Below are positions 32,361-42,301 of a stretch of 64,000 bases of DNA, piece after piece. The notes beneath the pieces were generated by a model, which was not told where the DNA came from, did not search any database, and was given only the letters and a program-made list of their open reading frames with translations. Source of the stretch: Ekhidna sp. (GTDB taxonomy: Bacteria; Bacteroidota; Bacteroidia; Cytophagales; Cyclobacteriaceae); NCBI GenBank assembly GCA_014323825.1, contig JACONI010000103.1, positions 1-64,000 on the forward strand, given 5' to 3'. A program made the translations under genes and the position numbers. Position 1 is the stretch's first letter. Each line of letters starts with the position of its first letter.

Positions 32361-32915
32361 ATGAAAGTTGTATCCATGCTTTTAATGCTCCTGTTCTTTT
32401 ATGCCTGTGTTTCGGTTGAAGAGAAAGCTGCCGATAGAGAGCCGCTTTATGATTATGACGTAGAAGAGAGAATTGCTGAACTGGGAATCAAACTAAAAGA
32501 TCCCTCCCCGCCGGCTGCCAATTACGTTCATTCAGTCCGAACGAATGATTTGGTCTTTATGGCAGGAAAAGGGCCAACCCGGCCGGACGGAACCCGGATA
32601 ACAGGAAAAGTAGGCATTGATCTAACCGTGGAGGAGGGATATAAAGCGGCACAAATCGTTGCTGAAGCACAATTATCTGCCTTGAGAGCAGAGATTGGCA
32701 ATCTAAACAAAGTAGTCAGGATTGTCAAAGTGCTGGGCATGGTCAATTGCTCTCCTGAGTTTAAAAATCAACCGGAGGTTATCAATGGCTTTTCGGATAC
32801 GATGGTAGAGGTCTTTGGTGAAAGAGGTAAACATGCACGAGCTGCCGTAGGAATAGGCGCTCTGCCCGGAAACATTGCCGTTGAGATTGAAATGATTGTA
32901 GCAGTCGGTGACTAA
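32361..32915 (+). CDS. RidA/YjgF-family protein with lipoprotein signal peptide
   Basis: 'MKVVSMLLMLLFFYACVSVEEK' lipobox; 'YVHSVRTNDLVFMAGKGPTRPDGTRITGKVGIDLTVEEGYKAAQIVAEAQLSALRAEIGNLNKVVRIVKVLGMVN'. Confidence 0.88.
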   Translation: MKVVSMLLMLLFFYACVSVEEKAADREPLYDYDVEERIAELGIKLKDPSPPAANYVHSVRTNDLVFMAGKGPTRPDGTRITGKVGIDLTVEEGYKAAQIVAEAQLSALRAEIGNLNKVVRIVKVLGMVNCSPEFKNQPEVINGFSDTMVEVFGERGKHARAAVGIGALPGNIAVEIEMIVAVGD

Positions 32916-33607
32916 TGCGTAAAGAAATCATCATTATTTTTCTGTTCACAAACATTGGGGCGTATACTCAGGAGCGAAACCTAAGCAGTGAGTTTATTTT
33001 GTGGACTTACCTCACACAAAAAATTAAATTCAGTGATACTTACTCCGGCTCAATAGGGACACAATATCGATCATTCACGGATCGAGCCGGAGATTACCAC
33101 CTTTTCTTTTTTGCAATGATCACCGGCAAACTGGGGCATGGTTTTTCTGCTTCATTAGGATTTATGAATCTTAACATCAATCAATTTGTTGATACTGAAC
33201 ATGTTCTGGTCCCTGAGTTAAGGCCTGTTCAAAGCATTCAATTCTCTTATCCGATCAGCAAATCGGCTTTCTCATGGCGATTGATGACGGAACAACGTTT
33301 CTTTAGAAAAGCCGCTAACGGTGAACTGGTAAATGGTTACATACATAATTGGCGCTTCAGGAACAGGTTTGCTTATACACAATTCTTGTCTGAAAAATTT
33401 AAGTTGATCTGGAGTTCCGAAGTGATGATAAACGCAGGAGATATAGGCGTTAATATCTTTGATCAACATCGAACGCAAGCTATATTTACTTATAATATTG
33501 GTAAGTGGAATGTAGAAAGCGGTTACATGCATTGGTTCTTTCAGACCTCTGCCAATCATCATGAAAACAGACATACCTGGATGATTGGCTTATCGCATTC
33601 CTTATGA
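32915..33607 (+). CDS. DUF2490 domain-containing protein
   Basis: 'NLSSEFILWTYLTQKIKFSDTYSGSIGTQYRSFTDRAGDYHLFFFAMITGKLGHGFSASLGFMNLNIN'; secreted beta-rich. Confidence 0.7.
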   Translation: MRKEIIIIFLFTNIGAYTQERNLSSEFILWTYLTQKIKFSDTYSGSIGTQYRSFTDRAGDYHLFFFAMITGKLGHGFSASLGFMNLNINQFVDTEHVLVPELRPVQSIQFSYPISKSAFSWRLMTEQRFFRKAANGELVNGYIHNWRFRNRFAYTQFLSEKFKLIWSSEVMINAGDIGVNIFDQHRTQAIFTYNIGKWNVESGYMHWFFQTSANHHENRHTWMIGLSHSL

Positions 33608-33695
33608 CACTTAATGCAAAAGTCATCTTTAAAAAAAAGCCGTACAGTACCGGCAATACATAGCAGTCGAAATAATCTTTTAAGATATTCTACCC

Positions 33696-34277
33696 TTAAT
33701 TCCGTTTGTTCAATACATCTCTGATTTTGGCTGCTTGTTCATAATCTTCCTTATCCAATGCGTCAGAAAGTAATTTTTCCAATTCGACCGAAGTCATATC
33801 ACTAAGGTTCGTCTTTTGAGATTTTTGAACTTCCGTATGAGTGATCTCCTCCTCGTATTCATCCGTAAGAACAATCCCGGCTTCTGAGAGAATACTTTCG
33901 CTAGTATAAAAATCAACGTTGAACCTAAGGCCTATTGCAATCGCATCCGAAGGCCTTGAATCAATGGCAAAAGTCTGACCATTATGTTCGCAAACGATCT
34001 TGGCAAAAAAAACACCTTCTTTAAGATCTGAAATGCAAACTTCTTTTATTGTTATTTCAAAATTGAGTGCAAAAGATTTGAAAAGATCATGGGTCATGGG
34101 ACGGTTAGGGATAATTTTTTCTATTTCAATGGCGATTGCTTGTGCTTCAAACATCCCAATAATGACAGGAAGCCTCCTGTTGCCTTCTACTTCTCCCAAA
34201 ACAAGCGCAAATGAACCGGACTGAGACTGCCCCGAAGACAGTCCCAAAATCTCTAATTTTATTTTATCGTTGGACAT
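33696..34277 (-). CDS. Bifunctional nuclease family protein (DUF151) with C-terminal UvrB/UVR-like motif
   Basis: 'LALVLGEVEGNRRLPVIIGMFEAQAIAIEIE...RPMTHDLFKSFA...IDSRPSDAIAIGLRF'; C-term 'LEKLLSDALDKEDYEQAAKIRDVLNK'. Confidence 0.93.
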   Translation of the reverse strand: MSNDKIKLEILGLSSGQSQSGSFALVLGEVEGNRRLPVIIGMFEAQAIAIEIEKIIPNRPMTHDLFKSFALNFEITIKEVCISDLKEGVFFAKIVCEHNGQTFAIDSRPSDAIAIGLRFNVDFYTSESILSEAGIVLTDEYEEEITHTEVQKSQKTNLSDMTSVELEKLLSDALDKEDYEQAAKIRDVLNKRN

Positions 34278-35218
34278 TAACCCTGTGCCTTCCTGATCGC
34301 TTCCGTCAATTTTGGTACTACATCAAAAGCATCTCCAACAACTCCGAAATCAGCTGCTTTGAAAAAGGGCGCTTCCGGGTCTTTGTTTACAACAAGAATA
34401 TATTTTGAAGCATTTACACCTGCCAGATGTTGAATTGCACCTGAAATACCAATGGCGATATAAAGGGACGGACTAACCTTTATACCGGTTTGTCCCACGT
34501 GTTCGTGGTGTGGTCTCCAGTCCATGTCTGATACCGGTTTACTACAGCCCGTGGCCGCTCCGAGCGTCTTAGCCAGCTCCTCTATCATTCCCCAGTTCTC
34601 CGGACCTTTTAGCCCTCTGCCTCCGGAAACAACCAGATCAGCTTCCGGCAGAGAAACCTCTCCTTCTTGTTTTTCAATTTTTGTCGTTTTAACTGTAAAA
34701 TCCGAATCCGATATAGCCGGTGAAAATGCCACTATTTCAGGATCTTCTCCATCCTTTTTTATAGCCACTGCGTTTTTCCTGACTGAGAAAATCTTTTTTT
34801 CACCTTCAAATACCGTATTTGCAAAAGCTTTACCGGTATAAATACTTTTCTTAACCATGTCACCTTTTGGCAGTTCACTTACATTTGATACCAGTGCCGC
34901 ATCTGTTTTTATTGATACGCGGGCTGAGATCGGGTCACCAAGTGAGCTTCCGGCTAACACCAACAGGTCAGTTCCTTCTTTGTTCATCGCTTCTGCAATT
35001 GCAGAAGAATAGGCCATGATGTTTGGATGAGCCAGGGTTTCATTAGTAACGTGCAATACTTTGGAGGCTCCTGCCTTTCCAATTAACTCTACATCTTTTA
35101 CCTTTCCGAATACAATAGCAGTTACATCACCCGCTGCCTCTTTAGCATAGCTTACCGCTTCTAAAGATGATTTTTTAACACTTCCTTCGTCTGTCTCTAC
35201 AAATGCTAATGCTGCCAT
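34277..35218 (-). CDS. etfA: Electron transfer flavoprotein subunit alpha
   Basis: 'LVVSGGRGLKGPENWGMIEELAKTLGAATGCSKPVSDMDWRPHHEHVGQTGIKVSPSLYIAIGISGAIQHLAGV'. Confidence 0.96.
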   Translation of the reverse strand: MAALAFVETDEGSVKKSSLEAVSYAKEAAGDVTAIVFGKVKDVELIGKAGASKVLHVTNETLAHPNIMAYSSAIAEAMNKEGTDLLVLAGSSLGDPISARVSIKTDAALVSNVSELPKGDMVKKSIYTGKAFANTVFEGEKKIFSVRKNAVAIKKDGEDPEIVAFSPAISDSDFTVKTTKIEKQEGEVSLPEADLVVSGGRGLKGPENWGMIEELAKTLGAATGCSKPVSDMDWRPHHEHVGQTGIKVSPSLYIAIGISGAIQHLAGVNASKYILVVNKDPEAPFFKAADFGVVGDAFDVVPKLTEAIRKAQG

Positions 35219-35220
35219 TT

Positions 35221-35958
35221 TTATATCACTTTTGCTTCATTTTTTAATAGATTAACTAACTCGTCCATATTTTCAGGGGTAACTAATTTCACATCACCTT
35301 TAGCAGGCGGCAACTCAAATGCACTCACCCTGGTTTTGGGTACATCACCGGTCGGGTCTTTTACCTCCAACGGTTTGGCTCTTGCACTCATAATTCCTCT
35401 CATCGTTGGAATTTTCCATTCGGCAATAGGTTCCTGGCAGCCGGCAACAAAAGGGAGTGACAACTCCATGTACTCCTTACCTCCTTCTATTTCTCTTGCA
35501 ATTTTCGCAATATCACCTGCTATGTCTAATGTCATCACCGGAGACACGGAGGGTAAACCTAAAAGCTCGCCTACCATGCTATGTACCTGACCCCCGTTAA
35601 AATCAATTGATTCTCTTCCCATTAAAATCAAATCGTATCCACCATCCTTTGCAGCATAAGCTATTTGTTTTGCCACAAAAAAAGCATCTTCAGGAAAGGC
35701 ATTTATTCTTATTGCATTATCCGCGCCGATGGCCAGCGCTTTACGTATGGTAGGTTCTGTTTCAGCTTCTCCTACATTCAGTACCGTAATTGACCCGCCG
35801 GATTGTTCCTTTAGCTCTACAGCCCTGGCAAGTGCATAATCATCGTATGGACCAATAATAAACTGAACACCGCTCTTATCAAATTTGGTATTTCCGTCAG
35901 TAAATGCGATGCGCGTTGTAGTATCCGGCACATGCGTAATGCAAACTAATATCTTCAT
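35221..35958 (-). CDS. etfB: Electron transfer flavoprotein subunit beta
   Basis: 'MKILVCITHVPDTTTRIAF...GPYDDYALARAVELKEQ...IMGRESIDFNGGQVHSMVGELLGLPSV'. Confidence 0.96.
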   Translation of the reverse strand: MKILVCITHVPDTTTRIAFTDGNTKFDKSGVQFIIGPYDDYALARAVELKEQSGGSITVLNVGEAETEPTIRKALAIGADNAIRINAFPEDAFFVAKQIAYAAKDGGYDLILMGRESIDFNGGQVHSMVGELLGLPSVSPVMTLDIAGDIAKIAREIEGGKEYMELSLPFVAGCQEPIAEWKIPTMRGIMSARAKPLEVKDPTGDVPKTRVSAFELPPAKGDVKLVTPENMDELVNLLKNEAKVI

Positions 35959-36106
35959 TGTAAAGACTTAATACTTAAAAGTGTGAAAAAGTTCATATTA
36001 ATTTCAAAATTGAACCCCGAAGTTAGTAATTATGAATTATTTGAGCGGGTATAATGTATTGAAATTGTTAAATGAAGTTTCCAAACCGTTTAAGCGAGAA
36101 AATTAA

Positions 36107-37084
36107 ATGATCGAAAACATTTTAGATGTTGTAATCATCGGAGCCGGACCTATTGGGCTGGCATGTGGAATTGAAGCTGAAAAAACCGGCCTGTCCTATG
36201 AAATCATTGATAAAGGATGCCTGGTCAATTCACTGTACAATTATCCCGGCAATATGACCTTCTTCTCGACTTCTGACAAATTAGAAATCGGGGAAGTTCC
36301 ATTTATTTCTCATCATCCGAAACCTACACGTTCCGAAGCCCTTGAATACTACCGAAGGGTGGCTTCCTCATGGAAGCTCAGAACTCGGCTTTATGAAAGA
36401 ATAGAAAGCGTAAAAAGTGAAAAAGATAACTTCCTGATCAACTCCCAAAAGCAAACTTATAAAGCTAGAAATCTAATCATAGCAACGGGTTTCTACGATC
36501 TACCCTATTTGCTTGACATCCCCGGAGAGGACCTTCCAAAGGTGAAACACTACTATGATGAACCCCATCCCTATTTTGACATGAACGTCGCCGTCGTTGG
36601 TGCGGCTAATTCCGCAGTAGATGTCGCGCTGGAAGTCTTTAGAAAAGGTGCAAAAAGTGTCACAATGGTCATCAGGGAAGCGGAAATTAACCCCAGGGTA
36701 AAATACTGGGTAAGACCTGATATTGATAATCGGATCGGGGAAGGTTCGATCAAGGCTTATTTTAAGAGTAAAATCACAAAAATTGATCCATATACGATCA
36801 ATATCTCAACGCCTGAAGAAAACATGACCATTCAAAATGATTTTGTGCTCGCTATGACCGGCTACCGGCCGAACTTCTCTTTCCTTGAAAGCGTGGGCGT
36901 TAATATCAGGAACGATGAATTTAAAACACCCGAGTACAACACAAAGACCATGCAGTCGAATGTGAAAGGAGTCTATTTGGCCGGAGTGATATGTGGAGGA
37001 CTTAAAACCAACGAATGGTTTATTGAAAACTCAAGAATCCATGCCGAAGTGGCTGTAAGCAATATTGCAAAGAATAATACCTAA
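36107..37084 (+). CDS. ypdA: YpdA family putative bacillithiol disulfide reductase
   Basis: 'DVVIIGAGPIGLACGIEAEKTGLSYEIIDKGCLVNSLYNYPGNMTFFSTSDKLEIGEVPF', 'VAVVGAANSAVDVALEVFRKGAKSVTMVIRE'. Confidence 0.9.
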   Translation: MIENILDVVIIGAGPIGLACGIEAEKTGLSYEIIDKGCLVNSLYNYPGNMTFFSTSDKLEIGEVPFISHHPKPTRSEALEYYRRVASSWKLRTRLYERIESVKSEKDNFLINSQKQTYKARNLIIATGFYDLPYLLDIPGEDLPKVKHYYDEPHPYFDMNVAVVGAANSAVDVALEVFRKGAKSVTMVIREAEINPRVKYWVRPDIDNRIGEGSIKAYFKSKITKIDPYTINISTPEENMTIQNDFVLAMTGYRPNFSFLESVGVNIRNDEFKTPEYNTKTMQSNVKGVYLAGVICGGLKTNEWFIENSRIHAEVAVSNIAKNNT

Positions 37085-37139
37085 TGGATACCTTCGGGCC
37101 TCCCGCTGCCTTATTAACGTGTATGGCTTCCGCACCTCA

Positions 37140-37255
37140 CACAAACGGGACAATCCGACAGAAATGTCAGAAACAAATACACCGTCCGTCATGTCAATGT
37201 GAATGTAATCGGTTTTGCTTTCACTGAGCATTTCAATATCCCGCTGAATAAACAA
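37140..37255 (-). pseudogene. N-terminal fragment of ribulose-phosphate 3-epimerase
   Basis: Minus-strand 'LFIQRDIEMLSESKTDYIHIDMTDGVFVSDISVG' resembles the RPE segment '[31 protein letters not shown]'; no remaining domain. Confidence 0.65.
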
Positions 37256-37407
37256 AACAATGATTAGGACAGGAAAATACTAAGTATTATAGTTAAGTAA
37301 CAATACCGGATTTTTTTTAATACAAACACCGCTTACCGTTAAAAAATCACTAAATATTCATACCTCATGACAAATGAATAAAAAACTTTTTACATAATAA
37401 TCAATGA

Positions 37408-37440
37408 TTTGTTTGATATAAAAATAAATTTATATATTTG
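37408..37440 (+). promoter_or_regulatory. Putative Bacteroidetes promoter (-33 TTTG, N21, -7 TATATTTG) of the cadherin-repeat gene
   Basis: TTTG at 37408-37411 (alternative 37412-37415), TATATTTG at 37433-37440, about 50 bp upstream of the ORF. Confidence 0.55.
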
Positions 37441-37699
37441 CACAAATCTATTTTTACTTTAGGGTCATGTACCTTATTTTACATATTATTTTATGACAAA
37501 TAAAAAACAACAAATTATGAAAGTTATAAAATTTTTTCTTATGCTTACACACTTGAATAAAAGCATTTCGGCAGCCTTAGCCGTGTTGGCACTATGCCTG
37601 ACCGGCGGCACAGCCGATGCAGTTCAAACAGCATCGGGCACTCGCCTGCCTGCTCGGGACATCAATACCCTTGCAGCGGCGGGAAATACATTCCCTGGA

Positions 37700-38300
37700 G
37701 GCCTCTGGTCGGACTTTACCACGATGTGGGTAGCAGATGGTGAAGATAACAAACTCTACGCCTACACGCTGGCCAACGGGGCACGGGATACCAACAAGGA
37801 GTTTGGACTCAATGCGGGCAATGCAAGCCCTTATTTCCTCTGGTCGGACGAAACCACGATATGGGTAACAGATTTAGTGAATAAAGGAATCTACGCCTAC
37901 ACGCTAGCCGACGGTACACGGGATACCGGCAAGGAGTTTGCCCCCCATGCGGAAAATGGAACCCCTAGAGGCCTCTGGTCGGACGGCATCACGATGTGGG
38001 TAGTAGATAATACAGATAACAAACTCTACGCCTACATGCTGGCCAACGGGGCACGGGATACCGCCAAGGACATTGACCTTGATGTGGAAAATACAGCCCC
38101 TAGAGGCCTCTGTGGTCGGACGGTACCACGATGTGGGTAGCAGATAATACAGATAACAAACTCTACGCCTACATGCTGGCCAACGGGGCACGGGATACCG
38201 CCAAGGACATTGACCTTGATGTGGAAAATACAGCCCCTAGAGGTCTCTGGTCGGACGGTACCACTATATGGGTAGCAGATAATGCAGATAACAAACTCTA
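37700..38300. repeat. 135-bp (45-aa) tandem repeats, five units
   Basis: 'ggcctctggtcggac' anchor at 37700, 37835, 37970, 38105, 38242: spacing 135, 135, 135, 137. Confidence 0.92.
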
Positions 38301-38343
38301 CGCCTACGCTATAGAAACGACAATACCGGCGAATAATCCACCA

Positions 38344-40611
38344 ACGTTTACTACTGCCAGCACTTCATCACTAGCTCTGGATGAAAATGTTGCAGGGAGT
38401 ACGGAAGTCAGGCAGTTCACGGCTGATGCCAATGATGAAGGGCAGACTGTGAATTACTCCCTCACCGGAGATAATGCTGGTGATTTTTCAATAGCTAACA
38501 ACGGACAAATTACTGTTGGAGCCAGCGGCCTTGATTTTGAGACCACTTCGAGTTACGACCTTACCGTAGTAGCTACGGATAATGGAAGACCGGCACTTAC
38601 GGCCGAACGCACCTTTTCCATCATGGTGAACGATGTGAATGAGAAACCGGTAATTGGAAACATTCCGAACGATCTTTTTGTAAATGAAGATGCCGATGAC
38701 GGTGCTAATATCGGGTCTGTGATTATGATTACGGACGAAGATATGCCGGATCAAACGCTGACTTATGCTCTGACTGGTACCGGTAATGAGAATTTTGAAA
38801 TAGATGACACAGGGCAGCTTAAAGTTGCTCCCAGTGCCTCCCTTACTCCAGGGATTTATAGCCTCACCTTGACCGTTACGGATGATGGTGCCGGAAACCT
38901 ATCAACCTCGCAAGATTTCGAAATTAGGGTGAATGCTCCACCAACATTTCAAGCTGGCGGCACTACGGCAGTAACGCTGAATGAAGATGTGGGGACAGGC
39001 AGTAATGTCAAAATGTTAACAGCTACAGACAGTGATGGTGGTTCAGATGCAGCAATCACTTATGACATCACCAATGGCAATGCCGACGGTGATTTTGAAA
39101 TAGATATGAGCACGGGAGCAATTACCGTCGCAAAACCCCTTGACTTTGAAATCATGCCTAACAGTTACTCGCTTGAAGTAACCGCTACGGATGAAGATGG
39201 GGGAACAGCCACTGTCTCCTTCTCCATTACGGTGAACGATGTGAATGAGACTGCTCCGGTGATTGGAGCCATTCCGAACAACCTTACCATAACTGATGAT
39301 GCTAATGACGGTGATGAGGTCGGTTCAGCGATTCCGGCTATGGACGACGATACCAAGCAGACGCTGACTTATAGTCTTGGTGGAACTGATGCTGATGGGA
39401 CTTTCACTATAGACGGAAGCAGCGGGCAGATTACCGTTGCTACTTCCGGCAATCTTGATGCCACTAACAAAGCTAGTTATAATCTCACCGTAACCGTTAC
39501 GGATAATGGGACCGGACCCCTGTCAGACTCGGAATCGATCACCATTGAGGTCACTGCGGCAGTATCGAAAACGGCACCAAAGTTTACCGGGGGTAACACT
39601 ACAGCGCGCAGTGTAGCTGAAAACACCACAACGGGGAATGTAGGGGAAGCGGTTGCGGCTACCGACCCTGATGGTGACAATGATGCAATTACTTATGCCT
39701 TCAAATCGGGCACCGACAGTAATTTTGATATAGTTAGCAGCTCGGGACAAATCACTGTTAAAGGCAGTGCCAGCCTTAACCATGAGGACACGGAAGAGTA
39801 TATGCTTACCGTAGTCGCTACGGATGAAAATGGGGAAAAAGCTGAGAGTGTGGTCACCATTACCGTTACCGATGTGAATGAGTTCAGTCCGATGATTACT
39901 TCGGCGGACAAGATAAGTGTAGAGGAGAACCGAAAAAGTACAGGGTTGCTATTAACAGCCACTGACTTAGACGGAACAAGCTCAATCACGTACACTATCA
40001 CCGGAGGAGCAGACAGAAATCTTTTCGGGATTGACCTTGACTTAAGAGGTAATAAGCCTAGATTAATCTTCTCCCCTATTCCGAGTTTTGAAGATGCCAA
40101 AGATGCCAATAAGGACAATAAGTATGAGGTAGAGGTAACAGCCAACGACGGGAAGAACAACAGTACTCCACAGGCTATCACCGTTACCGTTACCGATGTA
40201 AATGAGGTACCGGTGATCACCGATGGTGGTCTTAAGAACTTCAGTGTACTAGCAAATGCCACTGTTGGTACGCCTGTCGGGACTCCGATTATGGTTACTG
40301 AAGAAGATGCCGGGCAGATGCTGTCTTATCCCATCACCTTCGTAAATGGTGGTGATGGAGACTTTGAAGTAGATAATACGACGGGGCAGATTAAAGTTAA
40401 ACAATTACTAACTAAATCTCCGGGAGAGAGATACCAACTTATTATAAAAGCTATGGATAATGGGATTCCGCCGCTGTCCTCCACAACCACAGTATTCTTC
40501 ATTGCGGTCACTGCACCGAATACGGCACCAACGTTTACTACTGCCAGCACTTCATTACTAGCTCTAGATGAAAATGTTGCAGGGAGTACGGAAGTCAGGC
40601 AGTTCACGGCT
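38344..40611. repeat. Intragenic duplication of a cadherin-like module (81-bp segments at 38344-38424 and 40531-40611, 2 mismatches)
   Basis: acgtttactactgccagcacttcat[c/t]actagctct[g/a]gatgaaaatgttgcagggagtacggaagtcaggcagttcacggct in both. Confidence 0.88.
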
Positions 40612-42006
40612 ACTCCCAATGATGCCGGGCAGACTGTGACTTACTCCCTCAAAGGAACTAATGCCGATGATTTTTCAATAAATTCAATGAACGGACAAAT
40701 TACTGTTGGAAGTAGCGGTCTTGACTTTGAGACTACGAGCAGTTACTCCCTTACCGTAGTAGCTACGGATAACGGAACTCCTCCTGCAGAAGTCGAGAGC
40801 ACCTTCTCCATTGCGGTGAATGATGTGAATGAGTTCGATCCGGTAATTGGAGCAATTCCAACCCTTACCATAACTGATGGTGCCGTTGGTGGTGCTAATG
40901 TCGGGGCTGAGATTTCGGCTACGGACAAAGATACTGAGCAGACGCTGAATTATGGGCTCACCGGAACCGGTGCTGAGAATTTTGAGATAGGCAGCACGGG
41001 GCAGATTACTGTTGCTAGCAGTCCCAGCCTTAGTGTCGGTAATTATAACCTCACCTTAACCGTTACGGATGATGTGGCCCCAACAAGGTCAGTCACGGCC
41101 TCGGTCACTATTAGGGTCACTTCGTCGGAAACGAACAACGCCCCGATGGTAGCGAACGCGATTGATGACCGGAAAGAAACGGAGGGCTTTGATCCGATCA
41201 CCATTAACTTGGCGGAGAGTTCAAGCCCTGTATTCAATGATACGGACGGACATGCCCTGACCTACACTGCGAGCAGTGGCAATAGGTCTTTGATGACTGT
41301 AAGTGTAGACGCAAATAACCTGACCATTACGTATGTAGCAGGGACAGGCACCAGCACCATTACCGTGACGGCCGATGACGGTAACGGAGGGACTGTTAGG
41401 GATATGTTTGATGTGATGGTCAATGCTGCGCCAGTAACTCCAACGAACAACGCCCCGATGGTAGCGAACGCGATTGATGACCGGTCAGAAATGGAGGGCT
41501 TTGATGCTATTACTATTGACCTGTCCACTGTATTCACTGACGCAGATAACGATGTGTTAACCTACACAACGACCAGCAGTGCTACGGATGTGGTGACCGT
41601 AAGTGAAAGTGGCGGTACCCTGACCATTACGTATGTGGGGGCAGGCACCAGCACCATTACCGTGACGGCCGATGACGGTAAGGGAGATGCTGCTGCTGAT
41701 GCGTTTGATGTGACGGTAACGCCAAAACCATTAGGATTTGCGGAGGAGATCGACTTGGAAATATTCCCGAACCCTGCCTCCGATCACTTCAGGCTGTCGG
41801 GCATTTCCGATGAGTGGATCGGGGTGAGCCTTATCGGCATGACAGGCCATTTGGTCAGGAGTTATCCTGTTTCCAAGGACGGATTGTACGATCTTTCAGA
41901 GTTGAATGAGGGTCTCTTTTTCGTTTTCACTGAAGGAGACGGAGGGCGTAAGGCTGTGGGCAGGCTTGTGATAAGGAAGTAAGGGAGAGCTGCTAAAACA
42001 TCAAGC

Positions 42007-42034
42007 AACCCCGACATTTCTGTCGGGGTTTTTT
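42007..42034 (+). terminator. Strong Rho-independent terminator
   Basis: AACCCCGACA-TTTC-TGTCGGGGTTTTTT: 10-bp perfect stem, T-run. Confidence 0.9.
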
Positions 42035-42144
42035 GTTCTCATCCGGAACGGATAAAAACCACCCGCTCCGAGTGTAGTTGGTAACTACTCTTTGTCTTGA
42101 ACAGGATTTATTTGATTTTAGGCTGCACCAGTTACCGTGATCAT

Positions 42145-42184
42145 TCACTTTTGGAAAGTTTGAAACTTTCCAAAAGCTTCTAAG
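42145..42184. repeat. Dispersed palindromic element, copy 2
   Basis: tcaCTTTTGGAAAGTTT-G-AAACTTTCCAAAAGcttctaag; 38/40 identical to 28184-28223. Confidence 0.9.
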
Positions 42185-42301
42185 TATGTTTTGACTTTGC
42201 CGGTGCGGATAACCTCTCCCTCCGAGTGCTTAATTAAGATCAACAAACCTGATCGGTTCTCCGATTAGCCTGCAATAGTAATGATCCCGTACTTTGTATG
42301 A

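Larger units (their letters stand above)
37493..41982 (+). pseudogene. Large secreted protein: 45-aa WSDGTTMWVAD repeats, cadherin-like domains, T9SS sorting domain; interrupted by a 2-bp frameshift (ORFs 37493-38140 and 38131-41982)
   Basis: Signal peptide 'ISAALAVLALCLTGGTADA'; repeats '(G)LWSDGTTMWVADNTDNKLYAYMLANGARDTAKDIDL'; cadherin motifs 'FETTSSYDLTVVATDNG...VNDVNE'; C-term 'IDLEIFPNPASDHFRLSG...GLFFVFTEGDGGRKAVGRLVIRK'. Confidence 0.88.

Noticed and set aside
37700-38300. Regular 135-bp repeats considered as a CRISPR array or DNA-level repeat element
   Set aside because: Period is 45 codons with a conserved protein motif; no short repeat/spacer structure, no cas genes in the window.
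39165-41537. Multiple antisense ORFs under the cadherin gene
   Set aside because: Low-complexity, Ser/Thr/Val-rich translations opposite a well-supported coding frame.
42007-42034. CCCCGACA...TGTCGGGG hairpin considered as part of the palindromic element family
   Set aside because: Has a 4-nt loop and a T-run immediately after the cadherin gene stop; an ordinary terminator.
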